Source: Pedobacter cryoconitis | Lineage (GTDB): Bacteria; Bacteroidota; Bacteroidia; Sphingobacteriales; Sphingobacteriaceae | Length of the DNA stretch: 64,000 nt | Direction: 5' to 3' | NCBI RefSeq assembly: GCF_014200605.1 | Contig: NZ_JACHCE010000001.1 | Coordinates: forward strand, 620,001 to 684,000 | In this document: positions 43,043 through 50,298 of the stretch, in pieces | Position numbering within the stretch: the first letter of the stretch is position 1 | Layout: each line of letters begins with the position of its first letter | The notes under the pieces: generated by a model | Database searches by the model: none | Seen by the model: only the letters and a program-made list of their open reading frames with translations | Told to the model about the DNA's origin: nothing | Position numbers and translations under genes: made by a program

Positions 43043-43690
43043 TTACCTGTTTTTTTGACTTGCCACAAAAGGAGCCTTTTTCACATATGTTGTATCCGTA
43101 ATCTGGGTAATCAGAAAGTCGGCAAGATCTGTCGTACTGATCAGTTCTTCCGGGCAGTCCTGTAAATCAACAATCAATCCCCGTCTTTCATTGGTTTGTT
43201 CAATCCATGGCAACCTGACAACTGTCCAGTCTATTTGACTTGTAGTCAGTATTTCATAGACTTTTTGCTTATCTGCCACAATCACCGGGAAGGTGCTTTT
43301 CATCCAGGCTGTACCTGCTAAGTTTTTGGCGCTTTTCTGATCTCCGGGAACTTCCAGGTTTGACCCGGTTAACAGTATATACCTTGTAATACCAGACTCT
43401 TTCATAGCTTTCATGATATTTAGCGTGGCCAGGCTTGAAATCAATTCTTCGTCTTTATTTTGGCCGATTGTACTGATCACCACATCACAATCTTTTAGTA
43501 ATTGACGTGCGGTATCCAGATCTTTGATATCGCCAGCTACGATTTCTAATAAGGGATGGGAGATCATATAGGTTTCAGGGTTCCTGATCAGTGATTTTAC
43601 GCTATATTTTTCTTTCAGTAATTCTTGAAGCAGGTATTGACCAGCTTTTCCTGTTGCGCCTAATAAGGCAACTTTTATAGATTGTGTCAT
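43043..43690 (-). CDS. NAD(P)H-binding SDR-like protein (NmrA family)
   Basis: A 215-residue atypical short-chain dehydrogenase with the N-terminal glycine motif VALLGATGKAGQYLLQELL and a following VISTIGQNKDEE. The C-terminal part contains WTVVRLPWIEQ. NmrA-like members act as reductases or redox sensors. I begin at ATG 43690 because it directly precedes the Rossmann strand; an ATG at 43726 adds 12 residues without conservation. It is divergent from the AraC regulator at 43849. Confidence 0.83.
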   Translation of the reverse strand: MTQSIKVALLGATGKAGQYLLQELLKEKYSVKSLIRNPETYMISHPLLEIVAGDIKDLDTARQLLKDCDVVISTIGQNKDEELISSLATLNIMKAMKESGITRYILLTGSNLEVPGDQKSAKNLAGTAWMKSTFPVIVADKQKVYEILTTSQIDWTVVRLPWIEQTNERRGLIVDLQDCPEELISTTDLADFLITQITDTTYVKKAPFVASQKNR

Positions 43691-43848
43691 TGATTTCTTT
43701 ATAAAATATTTGAAAATATTGTGCATTTACCAGCTGTCGGATGTACAGATAGTATACACGGATTTGGTTTTCATCCGCTTGAAATAAGCGATATTTTATA
43801 AAGACAGTGGAATGCGTTAAATTTACATATTTTATCAATAACCTGTAT

Positions 43849-44697
43849 ATGAAGTTCCAGTATTTAGAGCCCGTTAGTAAAGGAGAGGTCCATCTGATTA
43901 TTAATGAAGCCGGTTTTGACCGCTTATTTTTTCAGCATAGTCATTTGGAAAAATTCCTGACCATCGCCTGGAATAAAGGGGCCAAACAGGAAATTACCAT
44001 TGATGGCGTAAAATATGATTTTCCGGAGCAGAGTGTTTTGCCCCTGATGGTTAATCAGTCTTTCCAGTTCGAAAAGCCAGAACAAATAGTGGCCTGGCAA
44101 TATAACAGGAGTTTCTATTGTATTGTTGACCATGATAAGGAAGTAAGTTGCGTAGGCTTTTTATTTTATGGATCGACAGGTAATATGTTCATCAGGCTCA
44201 ATGAAGAGGAGCAAAAAAAGATCACCCTTCTTTTTGAAATATTTATTGAAGAATTTAATACAGTCGATAATATTCAGCTTGAAATGTTGCGTATGCTGCT
44301 TAAAAGACTGATCATTATCACTACCCGGTTGGCAAAGGGACAATATGTAGCCGATAAAAATCTTACAGATGATAAACTTGATATTATTCGCCGTTATAAT
44401 TTATTAGTGGAGAAACATTTTCGCTTACAACATCAGGTACAGTTTTATGCAGAGCTTTTAAATCGTTCGCCAAAAACGCTGTCCAATCTGTTTGCGATTT
44501 ACAATCATAAATCGCCATTGGCTGTGATACAGGAAAGAATAGTGCTGGAAGCTAAGCGCTTATTGATTTATACAGATAAATCTGCTAAAGAGATTGCTTA
44601 TGATCTGGGTTTTGATGACGCTGCATATTTTAGTAATTTCTTTAAGAAACATACTTCTTTTTCGCCTTCTGATTTCAGAAGTGCCAAAAGTGCTTAA
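43849..44697 (+). CDS. AraC family transcriptional regulator
   Basis: A 282-residue regulator. The N-terminal cupin-like sensor (VLPLMVNQSFQFEKPEQIVAWQY) is joined to a C-terminal AraC DNA-binding domain with both helix-turn-helix units: FYAELLNRSPKTLSNLFAIYN and AKEIAYDLGFDDAAYFSNFFKKH. I start at ATG 43849 (MKFQYLEPVS), as 14 upstream codons have no conserved character. Targets could be the divergent NmrA-like gene or the CMD-family gene downstream. Confidence 0.88.
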   Translation: MKFQYLEPVSKGEVHLIINEAGFDRLFFQHSHLEKFLTIAWNKGAKQEITIDGVKYDFPEQSVLPLMVNQSFQFEKPEQIVAWQYNRSFYCIVDHDKEVSCVGFLFYGSTGNMFIRLNEEEQKKITLLFEIFIEEFNTVDNIQLEMLRMLLKRLIIITTRLAKGQYVADKNLTDDKLDIIRRYNLLVEKHFRLQHQVQFYAELLNRSPKTLSNLFAIYNHKSPLAVIQERIVLEAKRLLIYTDKSAKEIAYDLGFDDAAYFSNFFKKHTSFSPSDFRSAKSA

Positions 44698-44822
44698 GGC
44701 ATTTGTTACAAACCTTCGGGAAGTTTCTCTATTCGGTGGGTACTGATGAAGCTGGATATTTGTGGTGTTCAATAAATGAAACTTAAACAACAGTTTCTGA
44801 AAGGACACTAAATTATAAGCAC

Positions 44823-45359
44823 ATGAAAACTTTCACAATTCCAACAAGAGAACAAGTAACACCAGCTAACCAGGCTATTTTTGATAATTTGAAAAACATG
44901 ATCGGTTTCGTACCCAATCTGTACGCGACATTTGCACATTCTGACCATGCATTAGGAAATTTTCTAACTTTGCAAAATTCAAAAACTTCTATCAATGCTA
45001 AAGAACGTGAAGTTCTTAATCTGGTAGTGAGCGAAATCAATGACTGTTCTTATTGCTTAAGTGCACATACGGTTTTTGCGAAGAAAAATGGTTTCACTGA
45101 CGAGCAGATTATAGAAATCCGTAAAGCAGAGATAACTTTTGATCCTAAACTTGCCATATTGGCTCAATTAGCTAAAAGTATAACTGAAAACAAAGGCCAT
45201 GCGGATGCACAGCTTTTGACAGAATTTTATGAAGCTGGATATAATGAAGGAAACCTGGTTGATATCATCATGATCATAGGTGATAAAGTAATCACCAATT
45301 ATCTGCATGCGGTAACGGAGATTCCCGTAGACTGGCCATTAGCACCATCTTTAAAATAA
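44823..45359 (+). CDS. carboxymuconolactone decarboxylase (AhpD-like) family protein
   Basis: A 178-residue all-helical protein. The peroxidase-type signature ExxxxxxCxxCxxxH is seen as NDCSYCLSAHTVFAKKNG, where the CxxC and His form an AhpD-like redox site. Members act as alkylhydroperoxidases or unknown reductases. It follows the AraC gene by 125 bp on the same strand and ends at a shared bidirectional terminator. Confidence 0.87.
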   Translation: MKTFTIPTREQVTPANQAIFDNLKNMIGFVPNLYATFAHSDHALGNFLTLQNSKTSINAKEREVLNLVVSEINDCSYCLSAHTVFAKKNGFTDEQIIEIRKAEITFDPKLAILAQLAKSITENKGHADAQLLTEFYEAGYNEGNLVDIIMIIGDKVITNYLHAVTEIPVDWPLAPSLK

Positions 45360-45368
45360 AACCATTGA

Positions 45369-45403
45369 TAATGATGAAGGATTTAATTAATCCTTCATCA
45401 TTA
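45369..45403. terminator. bidirectional intrinsic terminator
   Basis: Perfect 15-bp stem (TAATGATGAAGGATT and complement) with a 5-nt loop between converging genes. The stop codon of the MutS-like gene lies in the loop and right arm. Confidence 0.75.
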
Positions 45404-47051
45404 AATCAACAGTCGCATTGGCATCTGCAATAACTGATGCCGGATAGTTATTGATTTCCAGAATTCTGATTGCATTTCTTGTTTTCAACGGACCTTTCTT
45501 AATGGTATGATCAAAAACGAGTTCTTCTTCTGCAATAGTTTCAGAAAAATGATAGTGATCGTATTCTGTTTTCAGTAATTCGTTGAGCTCTGTATCATGC
45601 GTAGATACAAATACGAAATTATTGTTTTTTGCAAGGTAGGAGAGGATTGCTTTTCCAGCAGAGACTCTTTCAATCGTATTTGTTCCTTTAAAGATCTCAT
45701 CGAGGATAAAAAAGCAAGGTTCTTCGCTGACAGATTCTTCAATAAAATTTTTGATGATCCTCATTTCTTCGAAATAATAACTTTTATCTTCCAGCAAACT
45801 GTCCGCAATGGTGATAGAAGAAAATATCCTGGAATAAGGCATGCTGAATTTTTTTGCCATACAGGTAAATAGTGTTTGTCCCAAAACCATATTCACACCT
45901 ACTGACCTGATAAATGTCGTTTTTCCAGACATATTAGAGCCGGTCAGCAATAAATTTTTATGTTGCAGATCCAGGTCATTCGGGACGCAGCTGACGATTA
46001 ACGGGTGTTTTACGCCAGTTATATCCATGCAGTTTTCCTGGTTGAAAACAGGCTTGCAATACTCACCTTCCCAGGAATGTCTTAAGGAGGCAATTGAAAT
46101 AGCGGTATCTACTGTTCCAATAAATTTAAACAGGTTTTTTAAGGCTTCTTTTTTTGATCTTAATGAATCGATAATAGAATAGAAAAGTATAATTTCTACG
46201 TTAAATGCAATCTTAAGCAATTCAAATAACATATAGCCAATCATTACTGTATCAGCTTCTGCCATATTATCAAGTTTCACGCCGAGCATTTTTCTCTTTA
46301 AAGGAGTTAGTTCTTTAAGTAATGCTGCAGTTTCAGGGAAAGAGCTGCTGATCTTTACATCTGCATCTAATTTTTTAGCAGTTTCAAAAGCTTTGAGGAA
46401 TTCTCCCAGGGAAGAAGTATGGACACTTACTTTATTTTTATTCCAGTAATGAATACCTGAATTGATGATGAATATCCCGAAAAAAACTAATAAAAAGCCA
46501 GGGTGAAAGATCGAAACAATCAGGCACAGCACGTTTAATAAAGAAAGGATATAGACGATCGGCATAAATTCGGGTGCCTCTATTTTTTTCGCATAAACGA
46601 GATCCTGAAAATAGTAGGAATCATTTTTCTCTAATAATTGCAGGGTCATCTGTGTGTCCAGTCTTAGCTTTTCATCTGCTGTAATGGTATCTGCAAATTT
46701 GTCCAGAAAGACTAAGTCCGTTTGATCTTTATCAATAGTTCTCAGTCTTGCATATAAAAATTGCTGCCCTATTCTGGATGTTGTCCTGTCAATGAGCTTG
46801 AAAATGTCATTGAGATATAAATCATCAGCTATTTTGTCTGAAATCAGTTGTAATTTCTGCGAGGATTCGTTAATGGTGTTTAAAAAATAGTTCTCTATTA
46901 AATCGATATCAATGTACCTGCTATTTTTCGGACTGCCCCAGTCCCGTTTAAATTCTTCAAGCTGTGTTTTAACAGAGAAGTTCTTTTTGTAAAGATAAAT
47001 AAGCAGGTATATGGCAACCAGTGCAAGAATGATATAAGCTAGAATCAGCAT
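45387..47051 (-). CDS. membrane-anchored MutS-like ATPase
   Basis: A 554-residue protein with one N-terminal membrane helix (LILAYIILALVAIYLLIYLY) and a further hydrophobic pair near residues 165-205. The C-terminal MutS ATPase is complete: Walker A LLTGSNMSGKTTFIRSVG near residue 370, Walker B CFFILDEIFKGTNTIE and FVSTHDTELNEL. The mismatch-recognition and connector domains of MutS are absent. Such proteins are common in Bacteroidota and annotated as MutS-related, but a mismatch repair role is doubtful for a membrane protein. Function unknown. Confidence 0.85.
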   Translation of the reverse strand: MLILAYIILALVAIYLLIYLYKKNFSVKTQLEEFKRDWGSPKNSRYIDIDLIENYFLNTINESSQKLQLISDKIADDLYLNDIFKLIDRTTSRIGQQFLYARLRTIDKDQTDLVFLDKFADTITADEKLRLDTQMTLQLLEKNDSYYFQDLVYAKKIEAPEFMPIVYILSLLNVLCLIVSIFHPGFLLVFFGIFIINSGIHYWNKNKVSVHTSSLGEFLKAFETAKKLDADVKISSSFPETAALLKELTPLKRKMLGVKLDNMAEADTVMIGYMLFELLKIAFNVEIILFYSIIDSLRSKKEALKNLFKFIGTVDTAISIASLRHSWEGEYCKPVFNQENCMDITGVKHPLIVSCVPNDLDLQHKNLLLTGSNMSGKTTFIRSVGVNMVLGQTLFTCMAKKFSMPYSRIFSSITIADSLLEDKSYYFEEMRIIKNFIEESVSEEPCFFILDEIFKGTNTIERVSAGKAILSYLAKNNNFVFVSTHDTELNELLKTEYDHYHFSETIAEEELVFDHTIKKGPLKTRNAIRILEINNYPASVIADANATVDLMMKD

Positions 47052-47216
47052 TTGTGGTTATGATAATATGAAAAGATGCGAAATTTAGATAAAAAATAAG
47101 CAGCAAGAACACGATCAACAGATTAAATTTTATTTTAACACTGACTTTATATAGGGAATGTATGTTTGTGCAAGTAAAATATTTGGTTAGTATTTTCAAG
47201 TTAAGGTTTAGTTGAT

Positions 47217-47256
47217 AAAAAAAATACCCGGGTGGATGTCCGGGTATTTTTTTTTT
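47217..47256 (+). terminator. orphan intrinsic terminator
   Basis: A 15-bp stem (AAAAAAAATACCCGG and complement), 8-nt loop, and a T-run ending at 47256. It is not downstream of any protein gene: both neighbours are transcribed away from it. It probably ends a small RNA or protects the ABC promoter from read-through. The mirror strand also has a T-run. Confidence 0.75.
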
Positions 47257-47290
47257 GTCTTATTTTTTTAAGTATAATTATTGAATAAAA

Positions 47291-47345
47291 GTTGCACTGG
47301 TTAAATTATTTATTACATTTGTAGTGTATTAGATGTCTAATACAC
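47291..47345 (+). promoter_or_regulatory. promoter and YtrA-type operator of ABC operon
   Basis: A -33-like GTTG (47291-47294), 19-nt spacer, -7 element TACATTTG (47314-47321) matching TAnnTTTG, then a perfect palindrome with 10-bp arms GTGTATTAGA / TCTAATACAC around TG (47324-47345). The operator covers the expected start site 15 bp before the ABC ATG. GTGTA...TACAC half-sites fit operators of YtrA-type GntR regulators, one of which is encoded in this operon. Confidence 0.75.
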
Positions 47346-47359
47346 CTAGACACTAAACC

Positions 47360-48190
47360 ATGATAGAGATAAAAAACTTAACCTTTGGCTATAGTAAAAA
47401 CTCATTATTGTTCAAGAACCTGAATTTAACATTAGAAGCAGGCCATATTTATGGTCTTCTTGGTAAGAATGGAGCGGGGAAATCAACTTTATTGAAAAAC
47501 ATAGCCGGACTCGTTTATCCTTTAGCCGGGCATTGTACCCTGAACCACTACAATGCGGCAGATCGTTTACCCGCTTTTTTGCAGGATCTTTTTTTTATTC
47601 CTGAAGAACTTTTCATGCCTGCACTAACTGCAATACAGTTTATGGAGAGTACAGCACATTTTTATCCGAATTTTGATGCTGCACAGTTCATTCAGATACT
47701 GAAGCAATTTGATGTGCCGCAGGACAGGCAATTGCACAAATTGTCTTTTGGGCAGCAAAAGAAAGTAATGATCGGTTTTGGCCTGGCAACCAATACGCCA
47801 CTGCTAATTATGGATGAGCCTACCAACGGGCTGGATATTCCTTCTAAAATACAATTCAGGAAGATTATCGCTTCTGCTTTGACAGAAGAAAGGTGTGTGA
47901 TTATTTCTACGCACCAGGTGAGAGATCTGGATAGTTTGATTGACACCCTGGTAATTCTCCATGAAAAAGAGATTGTATTGAATAATTCACTGGATAACAT
48001 CGCTGAACGTTTGTCTTTTACGACAAAATCCCTGGCCAATGAAACAGATATACTCTATGTAGAAGAAAATGCAATTGGTATCAATACAATCAGCTTGAAC
48101 AGCGGGCAAAAGTTCAGCAGGGTAGATATGGAAATGCTTTTTAATGCCATTATATCTGGTCACCAATCGATTATTGACAGCTTAAAATAA
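47360..48190 (+). CDS. ABC transporter ATP-binding protein
   Basis: A 276-residue ATPase. Walker A is YGLLGKNGAGKSTLLKNI (about residues 31-48), the signature KLSFGQQKKVMIGFGLA, Walker B PLLIMDEPTNGLD and the switch histidine IISTHQVRDLD. It pairs with the membrane protein 6 bp downstream. With a YtrA-type regulator in the same operon, it resembles YtrB-like exporters linked to cell-envelope stress, though substrate is unknown. Confidence 0.93.
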   Translation: MIEIKNLTFGYSKNSLLFKNLNLTLEAGHIYGLLGKNGAGKSTLLKNIAGLVYPLAGHCTLNHYNAADRLPAFLQDLFFIPEELFMPALTAIQFMESTAHFYPNFDAAQFIQILKQFDVPQDRQLHKLSFGQQKKVMIGFGLATNTPLLIMDEPTNGLDIPSKIQFRKIIASALTEERCVIISTHQVRDLDSLIDTLVILHEKEIVLNNSLDNIAERLSFTTKSLANETDILYVEENAIGINTISLNSGQKFSRVDMEMLFNAIISGHQSIIDSLK

Positions 48191-48195
48191 CTTAT

Positions 48196-48981
48196 ATGAA
48201 CAACATATTTAATCTTCAGCGCTTTTTTAAGCTATTTAATAAACATACAACAGAACACTACAAATCCTACCTGATATCGACTGCGGTTTTTATTGGCATT
48301 TTATCTTTAATGATGGGGTGTACCGCTTATTTAAGTGGTGGACAATTAGGTACAAATGCGCAGTTTGGCTATTTCTATATTTTTCTATTCTTATCAGGTG
48401 CAGTTTTCACCAGTATTATATTTGCCGGCCTGGGTGATAAAAAGAAGTCTATCCCTGCATTGACATTACCAGTATCACATTTTGAACGTTTTTTAGTGGG
48501 CTGGGTTTATTCTTATTTAATCTTTCAGGTAATTTTTATCATCTGTTTTTTTACGGTTGACCTGATTATAATCAATATAGGTAACCTGAACCCGGATGTA
48601 AAGAATGTATTGATTAATATGGGAGAGCATAAGGATAAGCTGCTGATTGGATTTTTGATCTTTGCTCTGCTGCATGGAGCAACTTTCCTTGGAGCTATAT
48701 TTTTTGAGAAAATGCATTTCATTAAAACTGCCTTTGCTATTTTTATTGTGTTGATTATCATACAATTGTTGAATATTCCTTTGATGGATTTTTTCTTTAA
48801 AAATGGTACACGTGTACAACCCTTATTTGCTGGAGTATCCCTTCACGGGCCTGGTAAAGATGAACATATTTATATAGGGCCTTCTGATCATTCTTATACG
48901 ATAGTGATTACGATGATCTTTGTCGTTACGCTGGTACTATGGGCAGCATCCTTTTTCAAACTGAAAGAAAAACAAGTATAA
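48196..48981 (+). CDS. ABC transporter permease-like membrane protein
   Basis: A 261-residue protein with about six hydrophobic segments, including YLISTAVFIGILSLMMGCTAY and IVITMIFVVTLVLWAASFF. It has no ATP-binding motifs, so it is the membrane partner of the ATPase upstream. Related Bacteroidetes operons pair such a permease with a YtrA-type regulator. One base separates it from the regulator gene. Confidence 0.82.
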   Translation: MNNIFNLQRFFKLFNKHTTEHYKSYLISTAVFIGILSLMMGCTAYLSGGQLGTNAQFGYFYIFLFLSGAVFTSIIFAGLGDKKKSIPALTLPVSHFERFLVGWVYSYLIFQVIFIICFFTVDLIIINIGNLNPDVKNVLINMGEHKDKLLIGFLIFALLHGATFLGAIFFEKMHFIKTAFAIFIVLIIIQLLNIPLMDFFFKNGTRVQPLFAGVSLHGPGKDEHIYIGPSDHSYTIVITMIFVVTLVLWAASFFKLKEKQV

Positions 48982-48982
48982 A

Positions 48983-49360
48983 ATGGAATTTAGAGAAAAC
49001 GAAGCTATATATCTTCAAATCGCAGCATTTGTGGGAGATAATATACTGATAGAGAAATGGATTGAGAAAATTCCTTCTGTCCGGGAACTTGCAGGAGATC
49101 TTCAGGTAAACCCGAATACCGTTATGCGTGCTTATGAATTTCTTCAGGTCAAAGAAATAATTATCAATAAACGGGGGATCGGTCTTTTTGTTGCTCCGGA
49201 TGCTAAGGGAAAATTAAAAGACTATAGGAAGGAAAGGTTTCTTGGACAAGAACTTCCTGAGTTTTTTAGAAATATTTCTATGCTGGATATCAGTATAGAA
49301 GAAATTCAATCACGCTATGTAACCTTTATACAAACAAATAATCAACCTGAACAACCATGA
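48983..49360 (+). CDS. GntR family regulator, YtrA subfamily
   Basis: A 125-residue short GntR protein: winged helix IPSVRELAGDLQVNPNTVMRAYEFLQ followed by the wing IIINKRGIGLFVA and a small C-terminal helical dimerisation part, the size of YtrA-type members with no separate ligand domain. It probably represses its own operon through the GTGTATTA-type palindrome at 47324. It overlaps the next gene by 4 bp (ATGA). Confidence 0.92.
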   Translation: MEFRENEAIYLQIAAFVGDNILIEKWIEKIPSVRELAGDLQVNPNTVMRAYEFLQVKEIIINKRGIGLFVAPDAKGKLKDYRKERFLGQELPEFFRNISMLDISIEEIQSRYVTFIQTNNQPEQP

Positions 49361-50076
49361 AGACAAGTACAATGCTCATCCTCACCGCCCTCCTGATTAT
49401 ATTGGGATCTTTAGCGGCTTTTAATTATACAATCAAAGCTGCTTACCTAACCGGAGCATATAAAAACCGCTTTAAAGAAATGGATTTTACGGCTTTCATT
49501 GCAGTAGAAAAACTAAATCTGCAAACTGAAAAGCTGTCTTCTATTCAAATTGAATATGGAGATAAAGAAGGAATATGGATCTCGAAAAATATAAAAGATC
49601 TGGTAAAGTTCGATGTCAAAGGGAACGTATTGAACCTGAGTACATCCGAAACCGGAAAAAGAATTGGCTCTCAACGGGTTAATGGTATGATTACTATCGT
49701 TACTAAAAAACTGAACGCCATTACAACTACTCCATATTATATCTTAAAAAAAGATGAATCTTATTGGCCGGGTACCAGTGAGATCAGCTTGAAAGGCTAC
49801 CACCTTGGGCAGTTGGATCTGCAAATTGCATCCTTCGTAGATGTTTCTCTGAACCAGATGGACATACAGACTTTAAACGCAACTGTTGGGACTAAAACAA
49901 GCCGGGGTTCTGAACTGACTTTATCTGAAGATACCAAAATTAATAACGCGACTTTGAATGTTCCCGGAGAGAGTAAATTGAATCTGCTTGATCCTAAAAT
50001 TGTAAAAACAAATTACTTGTTATCAGATAGTGCAACGGTTTCCCTGAATGGAAAAGTTGTACAAATGATCAAATAA
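49357..50076 (+). CDS. hypothetical membrane-anchored protein of ABC operon
   Basis: A 239-residue protein with an N-terminal signal anchor (LILTALLIILGSLAAFNYTI). The rest is beta-rich, with repeating patterns near NLSTSETGKRIGS and LKGYHLGQLDLQIASFVDVSL. It may resemble the DUF2807 auto-transporter-like beta-helix proteins often found near such regulators; I am not certain. Translationally coupled to the GntR gene, so it belongs to the same envelope-linked system. Confidence 0.65.
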   Translation: MKTSTMLILTALLIILGSLAAFNYTIKAAYLTGAYKNRFKEMDFTAFIAVEKLNLQTEKLSSIQIEYGDKEGIWISKNIKDLVKFDVKGNVLNLSTSETGKRIGSQRVNGMITIVTKKLNAITTTPYYILKKDESYWPGTSEISLKGYHLGQLDLQIASFVDVSLNQMDIQTLNATVGTKTSRGSELTLSEDTKINNATLNVPGESKLNLLDPKIVKTNYLLSDSATVSLNGKVVQMIK

Positions 50077-50101
50077 GCTTAAACATTGTAAATTCAGTAT
50101 A

Positions 50102-50140
50102 AGCCACCTCTTTGTCAAAGAAGAGGTGGCTCTTTTTTTT
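50102..50140 (+). terminator. intrinsic terminator of ABC operon
   Basis: AGCCACCTCTT / AAGAGGTGGCT, 11-bp stem, 8-nt loop and eight T at 50133-50140, 26 nt after the last gene's stop. Confidence 0.85.
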
Positions 50141-50230
50141 GTTAAAATTGAAAATATCCGTTTAATGTTCTTTGGATTAGTGTTTTACTCTTTTTTTACA
50201 TTTAATACTACTAAATCTATCTAGAATATA

Positions 50231-50238
50231 TATCTTTG
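50231..50238 (+). promoter_or_regulatory. candidate -7 element of sulfate assimilation operon
   Basis: TATCTTTG matches TAnnTTTG and lies 61 bp before the sulfite reductase ATG. No clear -33 element is visible at the normal spacing. Nothing resembling a riboswitch was recognised in the leader. Confidence 0.4.
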
Positions 50239-50298
50239 AAATAATGGACCCTGAAAGCGTCTGTAAAACAAAACAATCCTTAACCAAGATTTATTGAC

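Larger units (their letters stand above)
47052..47359. other. divergent intergenic region with internal terminator
   Basis: This 308-bp gap lies between the starts of the MutS-like gene (-) and the ABC operon (+). It holds a candidate -7 element TATGTTTG (47161-47168), a strong hairpin terminator (47217-47256) and the ABC promoter/operator (47291-47345). No protein-coding frame is convincing. Confidence 0.6.

Noticed and set aside
49357..50076. Firm assignment to DUF2807
   Set aside because: Beta-rich pattern and context are suggestive, but no clear signature could be read.
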